Below, piece after piece: positions 23,099-34,355 of a DNA stretch of 44,567 bases. This DNA is from an uncultured Clostridia bacterium (GTDB lineage Bacteria > Bacillota > Clostridia > Oscillospirales > Oscillospiraceae). A model generated the notes under the pieces. The model saw only the letters and a program-made list of their open reading frames with translations, was not told where the DNA came from and did no database searches. Every line of letters starts with the position of its first letter. Position 1 is the first letter of the stretch. The stretch is from the NCBI GenBank assembly GCA_945877365.1, contig CAMCRV010000019.1, positions 1 through 44,567 of the forward strand, given 5' to 3'. Both the position numbers and the translations under genes were made by a program.

Positions 23099-24022
23099 AT
23101 GAAACTGGGAAAACTTCAAGAGGTAGATATCAGAACAGTCTGGCCCCATGAACAGTATGATTTTTCAAAGTGGCTGTCAGATGAGGTTAACATCAAGGAA
23201 CTAGGAGACATACTGAACCTTTCACTCACGGATGTAGAGACAGAGAAGTTCGTTGGCAACTATCGATGCGATATTCTGTGTAAGGACGAGATTACCGGGA
23301 AAGTCGTTCTGATTGAAAATCAGCTTGAGCCTACAAATCACGATCACCTTGGCAAGATAATTACATATGCATCCGGCCTTGACGCAGCAGTTGTAGTGTG
23401 GATTGTTGCATCTGCTCGAGACGAACACGCAAGTGCAATTGAATGGCTCAATAAACACACAAGCGATGAACTCTCGTTCTTCTTGCTGGAGGTTCACGCA
23501 TACAAAATCGGTGATTCTGACCCGGCACCGTATTTCAAGATTATTGAACAGCCAAACGATTTTGTTAAAACTGTAAAAGCAATTACCCAAAGTGCTGAAA
23601 TCAACGAATCGCAAAAGAGCCGTTTGGAATTCTGGACACAGTTTAACGAAGTGATTGATTCGAAGGGTAAACCATTCAACAAGCGAAAGGCAACCACCGA
23701 CTCTTGGTATAATGTTGCCATTGGCTCATCTAAAGCCAGTATCTCTATTGATCTTGTCAATAAAGAACATAAGATTCGTGTAGGACTCTGGATCACGGAT
23801 AATAAGGAACTCTTTGATGCCTTATTCCAGCAAAAGAATGAAATTGAAAAATCACTGGGTATCGAACTGGATTGGAGGCGGCTGGATAACAAGAAGGCAT
23901 CTGTTATTTGTACCTATATAACAGGATTGGATTTCAGAAATCAGGACAACTACCTTCACCTGATGGAGCAGATTATAGATGTGGTTTTGAAAATGAGAAG
24001 TGTTTTCCCGAAATTCATGTAA
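23099..24022 (+). CDS. DUF4268-type PD-(D/E)XK nuclease-like protein
   Basis: Protein of 307 aa in clearly lower-GC DNA than its neighbours. The N-terminal half has the nuclease-like core YRCDILCKD (Asp near 57) and VVLIENQLEPTNHDHLGKIITYA (Glu-x-Gln near 73), a common variant of the PD-(D/E)XK motif. The C-terminal half (about 180-300) matches DUF4268 in layout (SRLEFWTQF, KIRVGLWI, LDWRRLDNKKASVI). Such proteins occur near restriction or other defence genes, but none is adjacent here, so it looks like an isolated transferred gene. AAGGAG lies 8 nt before the ATG. Confidence 0.8.
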   Translation: MKLGKLQEVDIRTVWPHEQYDFSKWLSDEVNIKELGDILNLSLTDVETEKFVGNYRCDILCKDEITGKVVLIENQLEPTNHDHLGKIITYASGLDAAVVVWIVASARDEHASAIEWLNKHTSDELSFFLLEVHAYKIGDSDPAPYFKIIEQPNDFVKTVKAITQSAEINESQKSRLEFWTQFNEVIDSKGKPFNKRKATTDSWYNVAIGSSKASISIDLVNKEHKIRVGLWITDNKELFDALFQQKNEIEKSLGIELDWRRLDNKKASVICTYITGLDFRNQDNYLHLMEQIIDVVLKMRSVFPKFM

Positions 24023-24024
24023 TT

Positions 24025-24080
24025 CATATGTCCCGAAGGGACACCACAATTGTCAACTGTCAACTGTCAATTGTCAATTC
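24025..24080. repeat. Short AT-rich repeat with CAACTGTCAA/CAATTGTCAA units
   Basis: TGTCCCGAAGGGACACCACAA is followed by three to four near-identical 9-10-nt units (TTGTCAACTG, TCAACTGTCAA, TTGTCAATTC). It belongs to the same family as parts of 21737-22000 and 39715-39765. It lies between convergent genes. Confidence 0.65.
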
Positions 24081-24135
24081 GGCAAAGCATGAAAACTCCC
24101 GGTTCGCACATTTTTGGATGCGAACCGGGAGTTCT

Positions 24136-25362
24136 CTATATCTCCGCCTTGGCTTTTTCGCTGAGCAGGGGCAGCTCCACAAAAAAGGTATTGCTGCCAT
24201 TGCCGCTTTCCGCCCAGATCTGCCCGTGGTGCTGCACCACGATGCTCTGGGCAATGGGCAGCCCAAGGCCGAAGCTGCCGTCCCGGGAGCGAGCCTTGTC
24301 CATGCGGTAAAACCGGCGGAAAATGTCCTTCCGCTCCTGGGAAGACAATGCCTTTCCGGGGCTTTCCACCGACAGGCGACACCGTCCGTGCCCCCAGGGA
24401 ACCAGCTTCAGCCGTACCTGTGTGCCGGAGCCGGAATACTTCCGGGCGTTGTCCAGCAATACTTCCGTCACCTGCTGCAAGCCCTGGGCATTGCCCCGAA
24501 CCCGGATTCCCGGGGTGATCTCCTCCGTCAATACCAGCCCCCGCTCAAAAAACAGTGCCTCCATGGACAGGGCGGATTGCAGCACAAGCTGGCTCAGGTC
24601 CACCCCGGTGAGGGTCAGATTTGCCTTCTGGCTGTCGGAACGGGCAAGCTCCAGCATCTGCTCCACCAAAGAGCGCATCTGCCGAGCCATGGTCAGGATG
24701 CTCTCCTGAAATGTTTCCCGGCTGGCCTGCTCGTATTCCCCGCTTTGCAGCAGCTCCGCGTTGGTGATGATCACCGTCAGGGGCGTTTTCAGCTCATGGG
24801 AGGCATCCGCCAGAAACTGCTTCTGCTGCTGCCACGCCGCGTCCACCGGGCGAATCGCCCACCAGGACAGAAACAGGCTCAGCCCCAGAAAACCGGCAAA
24901 GCCCAGAAGCCCCACCAAAACCGCGTTTTTCAGGAGATTGCGCAGGGTGGTGCACTGACTGGACAGATCCACAAACACCAGCGTGGTGCCCTCCTTGCCA
25001 GGAAAGCTGGCAAAGCGAAGGTTTTGCTCCTCCAGCACCCCATTTTTCCGCTTCTTTGCCACCTCCACCATGGCCTCCAGCACGCTCTGCTCCGGCAGCT
25101 CATAGAAGCCTCCGGCGGTATCCACAATTCTGCCCCGGGAATCCAGATAGAGGATAAAATAGGGCAGCTGCATCTCCTCCCGGCGATCATTGGGAAAAGC
25201 GTGGTGCCGGGGCGCCATGGACAGAGAGCGCATGGTCTGGAAGGTGGCCTGCTCCAGATTATACCGGGTGAAGCCGTAAAACAGCCCCAGAACCATAACC
25301 AGCAGCACCGACAGCATGGTCATATTGATGACCACGAATTTTATCCGCAGCTTTCGGATCAA
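24136..25362 (-). CDS. Two-component sensor histidine kinase
   Basis: Membrane kinase of 408 aa. The first helix is at about residues 9-30, followed by an extracytoplasmic sensing region (31-135), a second helix (about 138-160) and an HisKA domain with FLADASHELKTPLTV (phospho-acceptor His near 188). The HATPase part has LDNARKYS (N box) and the Gly-rich GSFGLGLPIAQ. ATG at 25362 overlaps the response-regulator stop (ATGA), so translation is coupled. The stimulus is unknown. Confidence 0.93.
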   Translation of the reverse strand: MIRKLRIKFVVINMTMLSVLLVMVLGLFYGFTRYNLEQATFQTMRSLSMAPRHHAFPNDRREEMQLPYFILYLDSRGRIVDTAGGFYELPEQSVLEAMVEVAKKRKNGVLEEQNLRFASFPGKEGTTLVFVDLSSQCTTLRNLLKNAVLVGLLGFAGFLGLSLFLSWWAIRPVDAAWQQQKQFLADASHELKTPLTVIITNAELLQSGEYEQASRETFQESILTMARQMRSLVEQMLELARSDSQKANLTLTGVDLSQLVLQSALSMEALFFERGLVLTEEITPGIRVRGNAQGLQQVTEVLLDNARKYSGSGTQVRLKLVPWGHGRCRLSVESPGKALSSQERKDIFRRFYRMDKARSRDGSFGLGLPIAQSIVVQHHGQIWAESGNGSNTFFVELPLLSEKAKAEI

Positions 25363-26033
25363 TCTTCCGCCACCTCCATAGTGTAGCCCAGCCTGCGCAC
25401 CGCCTCAATGCGGATATTGGAGCCGATGGAGGCCAGCTTCTTCCGCAAAAAGCCCACATACACCTCCACATAATTGTCCACGGCGTTGGATTCATACCCC
25501 CACACCCGGGCCAGAATCACCTCTTTGGGCAGAATGGTGCCCTTGGCCTGCATGAGAAACCGCATCACATCGAACTCCTTGGCGGACAGCCGGATGCGGT
25601 TGCTGCCGCACACCAGATTGCAGGAGGACAGATCCAGAGTGGTGTTGCCCAGGGTCAGCTCGTTGACCTGATTGCCCTGCCGCCGCAGCAGAGCATTGAT
25701 GCAGGCCAGCAGCTCCCGGGTGTCGAAGGGCTTGGTGAGATAGTAGTCCGCCCCGGCATTCAGCCCCTCAATGCGATCCTCCGTGTCGGATTTGGCGGTG
25801 AGCATCAGAATGGGGGTGGTGCACCGGTTGGCGCGAACCCGGCGTGCCACCGCAAAGCCGTCCAGCTTGGGCATCATCACATCCAGAATCAGCAGGTCAT
25901 AGACCCCCAGCTCCGCATACTCCGCGCCGGCCTCGCCGTCATAGACGCACTCCGCCTCAAAGCCCTTGGCGATGAGCAGCGTCTTGAGGGAATCCGCCAG
26001 CAGAACCTCGTCCTCGATAATCAGAATTTTCAT
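25359..26033 (-). CDS. OmpR/PhoB-family response regulator
   Basis: Protein of 224 aa. The receiver domain has IIEDE, the phospho-acceptor Asp in LLILDVMMP near residue 51, LTAKSD and KPFDTREL. The winged-helix DNA-binding domain spans about 130-222 (RLSAKEFDVMRFL, ILARVWGYE, RRLGYTME). AGGAG precedes the ATG. It is the first gene of the pair with the histidine kinase. Confidence 0.95.
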   Translation of the reverse strand: MKILIIEDEVLLADSLKTLLIAKGFEAECVYDGEAGAEYAELGVYDLLILDVMMPKLDGFAVARRVRANRCTTPILMLTAKSDTEDRIEGLNAGADYYLTKPFDTRELLACINALLRRQGNQVNELTLGNTTLDLSSCNLVCGSNRIRLSAKEFDVMRFLMQAKGTILPKEVILARVWGYESNAVDNYVEVYVGFLRKKLASIGSNIRIEAVRRLGYTMEVAED

Positions 26034-26062
26034 TTATACACACTCCTGCATTCAGTTTTTTC

Positions 26063-26091
26063 ATTATACTACCGCACGAACCTGAAATAAA
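26063..26091 (-). promoter_or_regulatory. Promoter of the two-component operon
   Basis: On the minus strand a consensus TATAAT -10 (26063-26068) lies 17 nt from a weak -35 TTTATT (26086-26091). The weak -35 suggests activator dependence, possibly autoregulation. Confidence 0.55.
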
Positions 26092-26215
26092 GCTGAAGCA
26101 CAGCAGAAAAATTTGTAAAATTTTGGGAAAGGAAACGGAAAAACCGCGTCTGACCCGGTCTGCCGGGAAAAAGCCGGGAAATATTCACAGTTTCGTCTTT
26201 CTTTCCCTTTACAAC

Positions 26216-26226
26216 TGTGCTATAAT
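26216..26226 (+). promoter_or_regulatory. Extended -10 promoter element of secA
   Basis: TGTGCTATAAT provides an extended -10 (TGn before TATAAT at 26221-26226). The -35 region 17 nt upstream (TTTCTT) is weak. It lies 54 nt before the secA start. Confidence 0.5.
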
Positions 26227-26279
26227 GCCTTAAATTGGTTTGTTATGGCCATCTGTTAAAAGTAAGGAGAACATTTGCA

Positions 26280-29036
<2,757 letters not shown>

Positions 29037-29064
29037 ACACCAGCATCCTCTCAGGAGAAATACC

Positions 29065-29862
29065 ATGATCACAACAAAGAAACAAGGAACACTGGAATAC
29101 CTCACCGCCGAGGAAATCACCGTCCCCCACGCCTTTACCACCCGGTTCGGCGGCGTCAGCACCGGCCCCCAGGAGAGCCTGAATCTGGCCTTCGGCAACG
29201 GGGATACCATGGAAAATGTGGAGGCCAACCTGCGGCTGCTTGCCAAGGGGCTGGACTTTGACCCCGAGGCTCTGGTGCTGACCCGGCAGACCCATTCCGA
29301 TATCGTCCGGGTGGTGACGAAAGCCGACCATCAGGGCTTCTGCCACCGGGAATACCCGGAGTGCGACGCCCTGTGCACGGATGATCCCGGCACCGCCCTG
29401 CTGGTGTTCACCGCCGACTGCACCCCCATTCTCTTTTACGATCCCGTCACCGGAGCCGTAGGCGCCGCCCACGCCGGTTGGCGGGGCACCGCCGCCGGTA
29501 TCGCCGGGAAGGTGGTGGAAACCATGACAGCTGCCTTCGGCACTGACCCTGCCGATCTGCGCTGCGCCATCGGCCCCAATGTGGGCATCTGCCACTTTGA
29601 AACCGATGCCGATGTCCCCGAGGCCATGCTGGCCGCCTTCGGCGACGATGCCGCCCCCTATATTTCAAAAACAGGAGAAAAATACCATCTGGATCTGAAG
29701 GCCATCAACGCCATGGTGCTGCGCCGGGCAGGGGTCACCCACATTGAAATCAGCGGCGAATGCACCATGTGCCAGAGCCAGAGGTTCTGGTCCCACCGGG
29801 TCACCCAGGGAATCCGGGGCTCTCAGGGAGCCGTGATTGTCTGTCAGGAGGTTCGCAGATGA
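29065..29862 (+). CDS. pgeF: Peptidoglycan editing factor PgeF (YlmD/laccase-domain family)
   Basis: Protein of 265 aa with HAFTTRFGGVS, LTRQTHSDIV, the metal-site Cys in TADCTPILFYDP near 120, and HAGWRGTAAGI near 135. In other bacteria PgeF removes wrongly incorporated serine from peptidoglycan precursors; older annotations call it polyphenol oxidase or laccase. AGGAG precedes the ATG. Its stop overlaps the start of the next gene in an ATGA junction, so it is probably in one operon with secA and the binding lipoprotein. Confidence 0.93.
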   Translation: MITTKKQGTLEYLTAEEITVPHAFTTRFGGVSTGPQESLNLAFGNGDTMENVEANLRLLAKGLDFDPEALVLTRQTHSDIVRVVTKADHQGFCHREYPECDALCTDDPGTALLVFTADCTPILFYDPVTGAVGAAHAGWRGTAAGIAGKVVETMTAAFGTDPADLRCAIGPNVGICHFETDADVPEAMLAAFGDDAAPYISKTGEKYHLDLKAINAMVLRRAGVTHIEISGECTMCQSQRFWSHRVTQGIRGSQGAVIVCQEVRR

Positions 29863-31436
29863 AAAAACTCACTGCTCTTGTGCTGATTTGCTCCCTGCTG
29901 CTGAGCCTGCCCGGCTGTCAAGCCAAAGAGGAAGAGCCCTATATTCCCACCGGAGACGCCATTTTGATGGAGGGCGAGGACCCGGAGATTCTGGAGCCGG
30001 AGAAGGAGGCTCAGCTGGTAACTCTGGCCTACAACCCCGACCGCTCCATGAACCCTCTGATTGGCTACAGCCAGAACAACCGGGTGCTGTTCTCCCTGAT
30101 CTATCAGGGTTTGTTTGCCGTCAGCAGCGACTACGAGGCCTACCCCATTCTCTGCTCGCAGTATCAGGTTTCCCCCAGCGGCATGGTGTGGACCTTCTAT
30201 CTGGAGGAAAATGCCCGGTTTTCCGACGGCAGTAAGGTCACTGCCGACGATGTGATTGCCAGCTATGAGGCCGCCCGGCAGAGCGACTACTACAAGGGTC
30301 GATTTGCCTACTATATCTCGGAAATCAAGCCGGCCAGCGACGGCAACGGCGTCACCTTCATGCTCAACGCCCCCTTTGAAAATCTGGCTCTGCTGCTGGA
30401 TGTGCCCATTGTCAAGGCCTCGGATGTGGAGGCGGAGCATCCTCTGGGCACCGGCCCCTACACCTTCGCCGGGGATGAAACCGGAGCCAGTCTGGTTCGG
30501 GTGCGCGGCTGGTGGGCGAACACCGACATTCCCGTCCGGGCAGATGTGATTTCCCTCATTGAAGCGAAAAACGACGCCCAGGTGCGTGACGAATTCGAGT
30601 TTGGCGATGTGAGTCTGGTGGTGGCCAATCCCCTGTCCGATGCCTTCGCGGATTTCCGCTGCGACTTCGAGCTGTGGGATATCGACAGCGGTGTATTCCT
30701 GTATCTGGGCTGCAATGTGCTCTACAGCGATTATTTTCAGGACGGCAGGCTGCGCACCATGCTGACCTACGCCATCGACCGGGAGACCATCGTGGCTGAC
30801 AACTACAACGCCCACGCCCAGCCCAGCACATTGGCGGTTTCCCCCAGCCATCCGGCCTACAGCCAGTCTCTGGCATCCAAATACGCCTTTGACCCCATGA
30901 AGTTCATCGAATTCACCAATTCCTGGGCCATTCCCAAGGACCCCAAGCAGCCCGACCGGGTGCTGGAGCTACTGGTGAACAGCGACGACTCCGCCCGGCT
31001 GCGTACCGCCCGGTATATCGCCAAGGCTCTGACGGAATACGGCCTGCCCTGCAAAACCAAGGAGTACGGCGGCAGCACCTACGCGGATGTGCTGAAGGCC
31101 AGCACCTGGGACATCTATCTGGGTCAGACCCGTCTGCCCCCCAACATGGATCTTTCTGAGTTCTTCCGGCTCTGGGGCAGCCTCAGCTGGGGCGGCCTGC
31201 CGGTGGAAAGCCTGCTGGAGCTGTGCCAGGACACCCTGGAAAACAGCGGCACCCAGTACAATATGCTGGAAACCATCGCAAACGACGGACGGATTATCCC
31301 CATCCTCTTCGGCTACCACGCCGTGTACGCCGAACGGGGACTGTTTGAAAATCTCAGCCCTGCCCGGGACAACGCCTTCTTCTACACCATGGGCAAAACC
31401 ATGCAGAATTCCCAGATCGACACCGTGTACAACTAA
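29859..31436 (+). CDS. Solute-binding lipoprotein, family 5 (oligopeptide/nickel type)
   Basis: Protein of 525 aa with a lipoprotein signal (LLLSLPGC, Cys near 19) and the domain of ABC-transporter binding proteins of the OppA/DppA class: YNPDRSMNPL, IYQGLF, WTFYLEENARFSDGSKVTADDV, LGTGPYTFA and LRTMLTYAIDRETIV. It would bind a peptide or related ligand outside the membrane. No permease or ATPase genes are next to it. ATG at 29859 with AGGAGG upstream, overlapping pgeF. A terminator follows. Confidence 0.9.
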   Translation: MKKLTALVLICSLLLSLPGCQAKEEEPYIPTGDAILMEGEDPEILEPEKEAQLVTLAYNPDRSMNPLIGYSQNNRVLFSLIYQGLFAVSSDYEAYPILCSQYQVSPSGMVWTFYLEENARFSDGSKVTADDVIASYEAARQSDYYKGRFAYYISEIKPASDGNGVTFMLNAPFENLALLLDVPIVKASDVEAEHPLGTGPYTFAGDETGASLVRVRGWWANTDIPVRADVISLIEAKNDAQVRDEFEFGDVSLVVANPLSDAFADFRCDFELWDIDSGVFLYLGCNVLYSDYFQDGRLRTMLTYAIDRETIVADNYNAHAQPSTLAVSPSHPAYSQSLASKYAFDPMKFIEFTNSWAIPKDPKQPDRVLELLVNSDDSARLRTARYIAKALTEYGLPCKTKEYGGSTYADVLKASTWDIYLGQTRLPPNMDLSEFFRLWGSLSWGGLPVESLLELCQDTLENSGTQYNMLETIANDGRIIPILFGYHAVYAERGLFENLSPARDNAFFYTMGKTMQNSQIDTVYN

Positions 31437-31442
31437 GCTCAA

Positions 31443-31470
31443 AAAGCCGGAGGTTTGCCTCCGGCTTTCT
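31443..31470 (+). terminator. Terminator of the secA-pgeF-lipoprotein unit
   Basis: GCCGGAGG-TTTG-CCTCCGGC, an 8-bp stem flanked by AAAAA on the 5' side and TTTCT on the 3' side, 9 nt after the stop codon. Confidence 0.88.
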
Positions 31471-31496
31471 GCATTGCACCTGTCGGCTTTGCCGAT

Positions 31497-31664
31497 AAAT
31501 TGGAATTTGTGGGGATGCCCAAAGCCTCCCCTGTGTAAGGGGAGGTGGCAAAAATCTATTGATTTTTGCCGGAGGGGTTGTCCTGACAAATGTCAATCCC
31601 CCAGTCAGCTGCGCTGACAGCCCCCTTTACACAAGGGGGCCTTTAGATTGCCAAATTCCAATTT
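31497..31664. mobile_element. MITE-like element R1, short copy (168 bp)
   Basis: It runs from AAATTGGAATTT (31497-31508) to AAATTCCAATTT (31653-31664). It is nearly identical to 17390-17621 except for the 64-nt block missing here, and its right half matches positions 1-75. It holds hairpins CCCCTGTGTAAGGGG, CAAAAATCTATTGATTTTTG and TCAGCTGCGCTGA. No gene. It lies just after a terminator and upstream of the gapA promoter. Confidence 0.88.
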
Positions 31665-31792
31665 GTCGGTTTTCTGCGCGAAAACCAATGCGCTCCCTGC
31701 GCATGATCTATCCCTTCACCGAAATCCCATCCCACATGGCAAATTGCACCGAAAACGGCAATGGTATGGAAAGTTTTTTGCAGAATTCACAG

Positions 31793-31821
31793 TTTACTTC
31801 TGGAGACCTCTATTGTATAAT
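31793..31821 (+). promoter_or_regulatory. Promoter of gapA
   Basis: TTTACT (31793-31798), a 17-nt spacer and a perfect TATAAT (31816-31821), giving a leader of about 75 nt before the gapA ATG. The 31665-31792 stretch before it shows only a small hairpin (GGTTTTCTGCGCGAAAACC). Confidence 0.8.
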
Positions 31822-31903
31822 AAATCCGTACGAGGTTATCTAATAGCCTCAAAGAGTTCTTCAATTACTGCAGATGCAGAATAATGAAATGGAGGAATTT
31901 CCC

Positions 31904-32926
31904 ATGTCCGTTAAAGTAGCAATCAATGGTTTTGGCCGTATTGGCCGTCTGGCTTTCCGTCAGATGTTCGGCGCTGAGGGCTTCGAGATCGTCGCCATCA
32001 ACGACCTGACCTCCCCCAAGATGCTGGCTCACCTGCTGAAGTACGACTCCACTCAGGGCGCATACGCTGCTCCCTTCGGCACCCACACTGTCGAGGCTGG
32101 CGAGGACAACATTGTTGTCGACGGCAAGAAGATCACCATTTACGCAAAGGCCAACGCTGCCGAGCTGCCCTGGGGCGAGCTGGGCGTGGATGTTGTCCTG
32201 GAGTGCACCGGCTTCTATACTTCCAAGGCTAAGGCTCAGGCTCACATCGACGCAGGCGCCAAGAATGTCATCATCTCCGCTCCTGCCGGCAATGACCTGC
32301 CCACCATCGTCTACAATGTCAACCACAACACCCTGACCAAGGACGACCACATCATCTCCGCCGCTTCCTGCACCACCAACTGCCTGGCTCCCATGGCTAA
32401 GGCTCTGAACGATCTGGCTCCCATCGAGGCCGGTATCATGTGCACCATCCACGCTTACACCGGCGACCAGATGATTCTGGACGGCCCCCAGAGAAAGGGC
32501 GACCTGCGCCGTTCCCGTGCCGGTGCTGTGAACATCGTTCCCAACTCCACCGGCGCTGCCAAGGCCATCGGCCTGGTTATCCCCGAGCTGAACGGCAAGC
32601 TGATCGGCGCTGCTCAGAGAGTTCCCACCCCCACCGGCTCCACCACCATGCTGAACGCCATTGTCAATAAGGAAGTCACCGTTGACGAGATCAACGCCGC
32701 CATGAAGGCTGCTGCCAACGAGTCCTACGGCTACACCGAGGATCAGATCGTCTCCTCCGACATCATCGGCATGACCTTCGGCTCCCTGTTCGACGCTACC
32801 CAGACCATGGTCAACAAGCTGCCCGACGGCAAGACCCAGGTTCAGGTCGTGTCCTGGTACGACAACGAGAACTCCTATGTTTCTCAGATGGTCCGTACCA
32901 TCAAGCACTTCTCCACTCTGCTGTAA
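31904..32926 (+). CDS. gapA: Glyceraldehyde-3-phosphate dehydrogenase (type I)
   Basis: Glycolytic enzyme of 340 aa that oxidises glyceraldehyde 3-phosphate with NAD and phosphate. The NAD fold starts [13 protein letters not shown]. The catalytic Cys lies in [12 protein letters not shown] near residue 155, with HAYTGDQ and [12 protein letters not shown] after it. Codon use is more restricted than in neighbouring genes (GCT, AAG, GTT, CTG favoured), as expected for high expression. GGAGG lies 8 nt before the ATG. Monocistronic between a strong promoter and a strong terminator. Confidence 0.98.
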   Translation: MSVKVAINGFGRIGRLAFRQMFGAEGFEIVAINDLTSPKMLAHLLKYDSTQGAYAAPFGTHTVEAGEDNIVVDGKKITIYAKANAAELPWGELGVDVVLECTGFYTSKAKAQAHIDAGAKNVIISAPAGNDLPTIVYNVNHNTLTKDDHIISAASCTTNCLAPMAKALNDLAPIEAGIMCTIHAYTGDQMILDGPQRKGDLRRSRAGAVNIVPNSTGAAKAIGLVIPELNGKLIGAAQRVPTPTGSTTMLNAIVNKEVTVDEINAAMKAAANESYGYTEDQIVSSDIIGMTFGSLFDATQTMVNKLPDGKTQVQVVSWYDNENSYVSQMVRTIKHFSTLL

Positions 32927-32950
32927 TTTTTCGCAGAACTGAAGATTTCC

Positions 32951-32985
32951 GGGGCGTGTTGCAAGCCATTGCAACACGCCCCTTT
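32951..32985 (+). terminator. Terminator of gapA
   Basis: A perfect 14-bp stem (GGGGCGTGTTGCAA / TTGCAACACGCCCC) with loop GCCA, followed by TTTCC. Confidence 0.85.
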
Positions 32986-33001
32986 CCTGTATTTTCCATT
33001 C

Positions 33002-33028
33002 GTAGGGGCGGCCATTGGCCGCCCCTAC
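33002..33028. repeat. Palindrome GTAGGGGCGGCC-ATT-GGCCGCCCCTAC
   Basis: A perfect 12-bp inverted repeat with a 3-nt centre. The same sequence forms the ends of the element at 39790-39874. It lies between the gapA terminator and the promoter of the ytrA-like operon. Confidence 0.8.
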
Positions 33029-33046
33029 AGCCTTTCAAAAAATCTC

Positions 33047-33075
33047 TTGACAACAACTGTACCAACTGTTATACT
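33047..33075 (+). promoter_or_regulatory. Promoter of the ytrA-like ABC operon
   Basis: A consensus TTGACA (33047-33052), a 17-nt spacer and TATACT (33070-33075), about 40 nt before the regulator ATG. Confidence 0.85.
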
Positions 33076-33096
33076 AACTGTGCTAGTACAGTTAGT
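33073..33096 (+). promoter_or_regulatory. Probable operator of the GntR-type regulator
   Basis: ACTAACTGT and ACAGTTAGT form perfect 9-bp inverted arms with a 6-nt centre, overlapping the -10 and the transcript start. Two more AACTGT half-sites lie in the -35/-10 spacer (33055-33060 and 33064-33069). The position fits autorepression by the regulator encoded next. Confidence 0.7.
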
Positions 33097-33115
33097 ACAG
33101 CTAAGGAGGTTCCCT

Positions 33116-33472
33116 ATGATTCATCTGGACTATCGGGATGTGCGCCCCATATACGCGCAGATCATGGACGCGGTGAAGGAAAAGATCGCCTCGGGCATTT
33201 TGCAGCCGGGGGATCGGCTGCCCAGCGTCCGGGAGCTGGCTGCCGAGCTGGCCATCAATCCCAATACCATCCAACGCTCCTACCGCCAGCTGGAGGCGGA
33301 GGGCTGGATTGTCACCGTGCCGGGAAAAGGCTGCTTCGTCTGCAAGGCAGACCACAGTCAGGAAGAAAGAGAACGGCTGCTGATTGCCTTCGACGAGACC
33401 TGCTCCGCCCTGTACCGGGTGGGGGTCACCGCGGTCGAGCTGGTAAAGCGGCTGGAAACAGGAGGAAAGTAA
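33116..33472 (+). CDS. GntR-family transcriptional regulator, YtrA subfamily
   Basis: Protein of 118 aa. A winged helix-turn-helix occupies residues ~10-75 (PIYAQIMDAVKEKIASGIL, LPSVRELAAELAINPNTIQRSYRQLE, VPGKGCFV), with a short helical C-terminal dimerisation tail typical of the YtrA subgroup. These usually repress their own ABC-transporter operon, here located directly downstream. AAGGAGG lies 5 nt before the ATG. Its stop is 1 nt before the ATPase start. Confidence 0.92.
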   Translation: MIHLDYRDVRPIYAQIMDAVKEKIASGILQPGDRLPSVRELAAELAINPNTIQRSYRQLEAEGWIVTVPGKGCFVCKADHSQEERERLLIAFDETCSALYRVGVTAVELVKRLETGGK

Positions 33473-33473
33473 G

Positions 33474-34355
33474 ATGCTGGAACTGAAAAATGTCAGCAAG
33501 AGCTTCGGAAAATTCAAGGCTCTGGATAATCTCACCATGACCATCCCCCAGGGGAGTGTCTACGGTCTGGTGGGTCCCAACGGCGCAGGCAAAACCACCG
33601 CCATCCGCCACATCACCGGCGTTTACCGCCCGGATGCCGGAGAAATTACCATGGAAGGTCTGCCCATTTTCGAAAACCCGCAGGTGAAGCAGGCCATCGG
33701 CTATATTCCCGATGAGATTTTCTATTTCTCCTCCGCTACCCTGAAGGATATGGCAAAATTCTACCGGGGTCTGTATCCCCGGTTCGATATGCCGCTGTTT
33801 CAGCGGCTGAGCGAGGTCTTTCAGCTGCCCATGGGCAGCCCCATCCGCAGATTCAGCAAGGGTATGCAGAAGCAGGCCGCTTTTCAGCTGACCCTCAGCA
33901 TCCGCCCGGATGTGCTGGTGCTGGATGAGCCGGTGGACGGCCTTGACCCCGTGATGCGCCGTCAGGTGATGAGCCTGATTCTGGCGGAGGTGGCTGAGCG
34001 GAACACCACCGTGCTGATTTCCTCCCACAACCTCCGGGAGCTGGAGGATGTGTGCGACCATGTGGGCATTATGAACCACGGCAAGATGCTGCTGGAACGG
34101 AGCCTTGCGGATATGCAGGGCAATACCGTGAAGCTGCAAATGGTGGGAGATGTGCCGGAAGGGCTGGAAATTCTCCATCAAAGCAGCACCGGGCGGCTGC
34201 AAACTCTGGTGGTTCGGGGCAACGCCCGGGAGGTGGAGGCGCAGGTGGAGGCCTCCGAGCCCATGTTCTACGATATTCTGCCCCTGTCTCTGGAGGAGAT
34301 TTTCATTTACGAATTGGGAGGTGTGAACCATGAAATCAACAGCATCATCCTCTAA
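33474..34355 (+). CDS. ABC transporter ATP-binding protein
   Basis: Protein of 293 aa: Walker A GPNGAGKTT (about 33-41), Q-loop region, signature FSKGMQKQA (about 126), Walker B VLVLDEPVDGLDP (about 145-157) and H-loop SSHN. The C-terminal extension (about 215-290) is usual for ATPases paired with ABC-2 type exporters. It is co-transcribed with the YtrA-type regulator and overlaps the permease gene by 26 nt. The cargo is unknown; related operons respond to cell-wall antibiotics in Bacillus. Confidence 0.93.
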   Translation: MLELKNVSKSFGKFKALDNLTMTIPQGSVYGLVGPNGAGKTTAIRHITGVYRPDAGEITMEGLPIFENPQVKQAIGYIPDEIFYFSSATLKDMAKFYRGLYPRFDMPLFQRLSEVFQLPMGSPIRRFSKGMQKQAAFQLTLSIRPDVLVLDEPVDGLDPVMRRQVMSLILAEVAERNTTVLISSHNLRELEDVCDHVGIMNHGKMLLERSLADMQGNTVKLQMVGDVPEGLEILHQSSTGRLQTLVVRGNAREVEAQVEASEPMFYDILPLSLEEIFIYELGGVNHEINSIIL

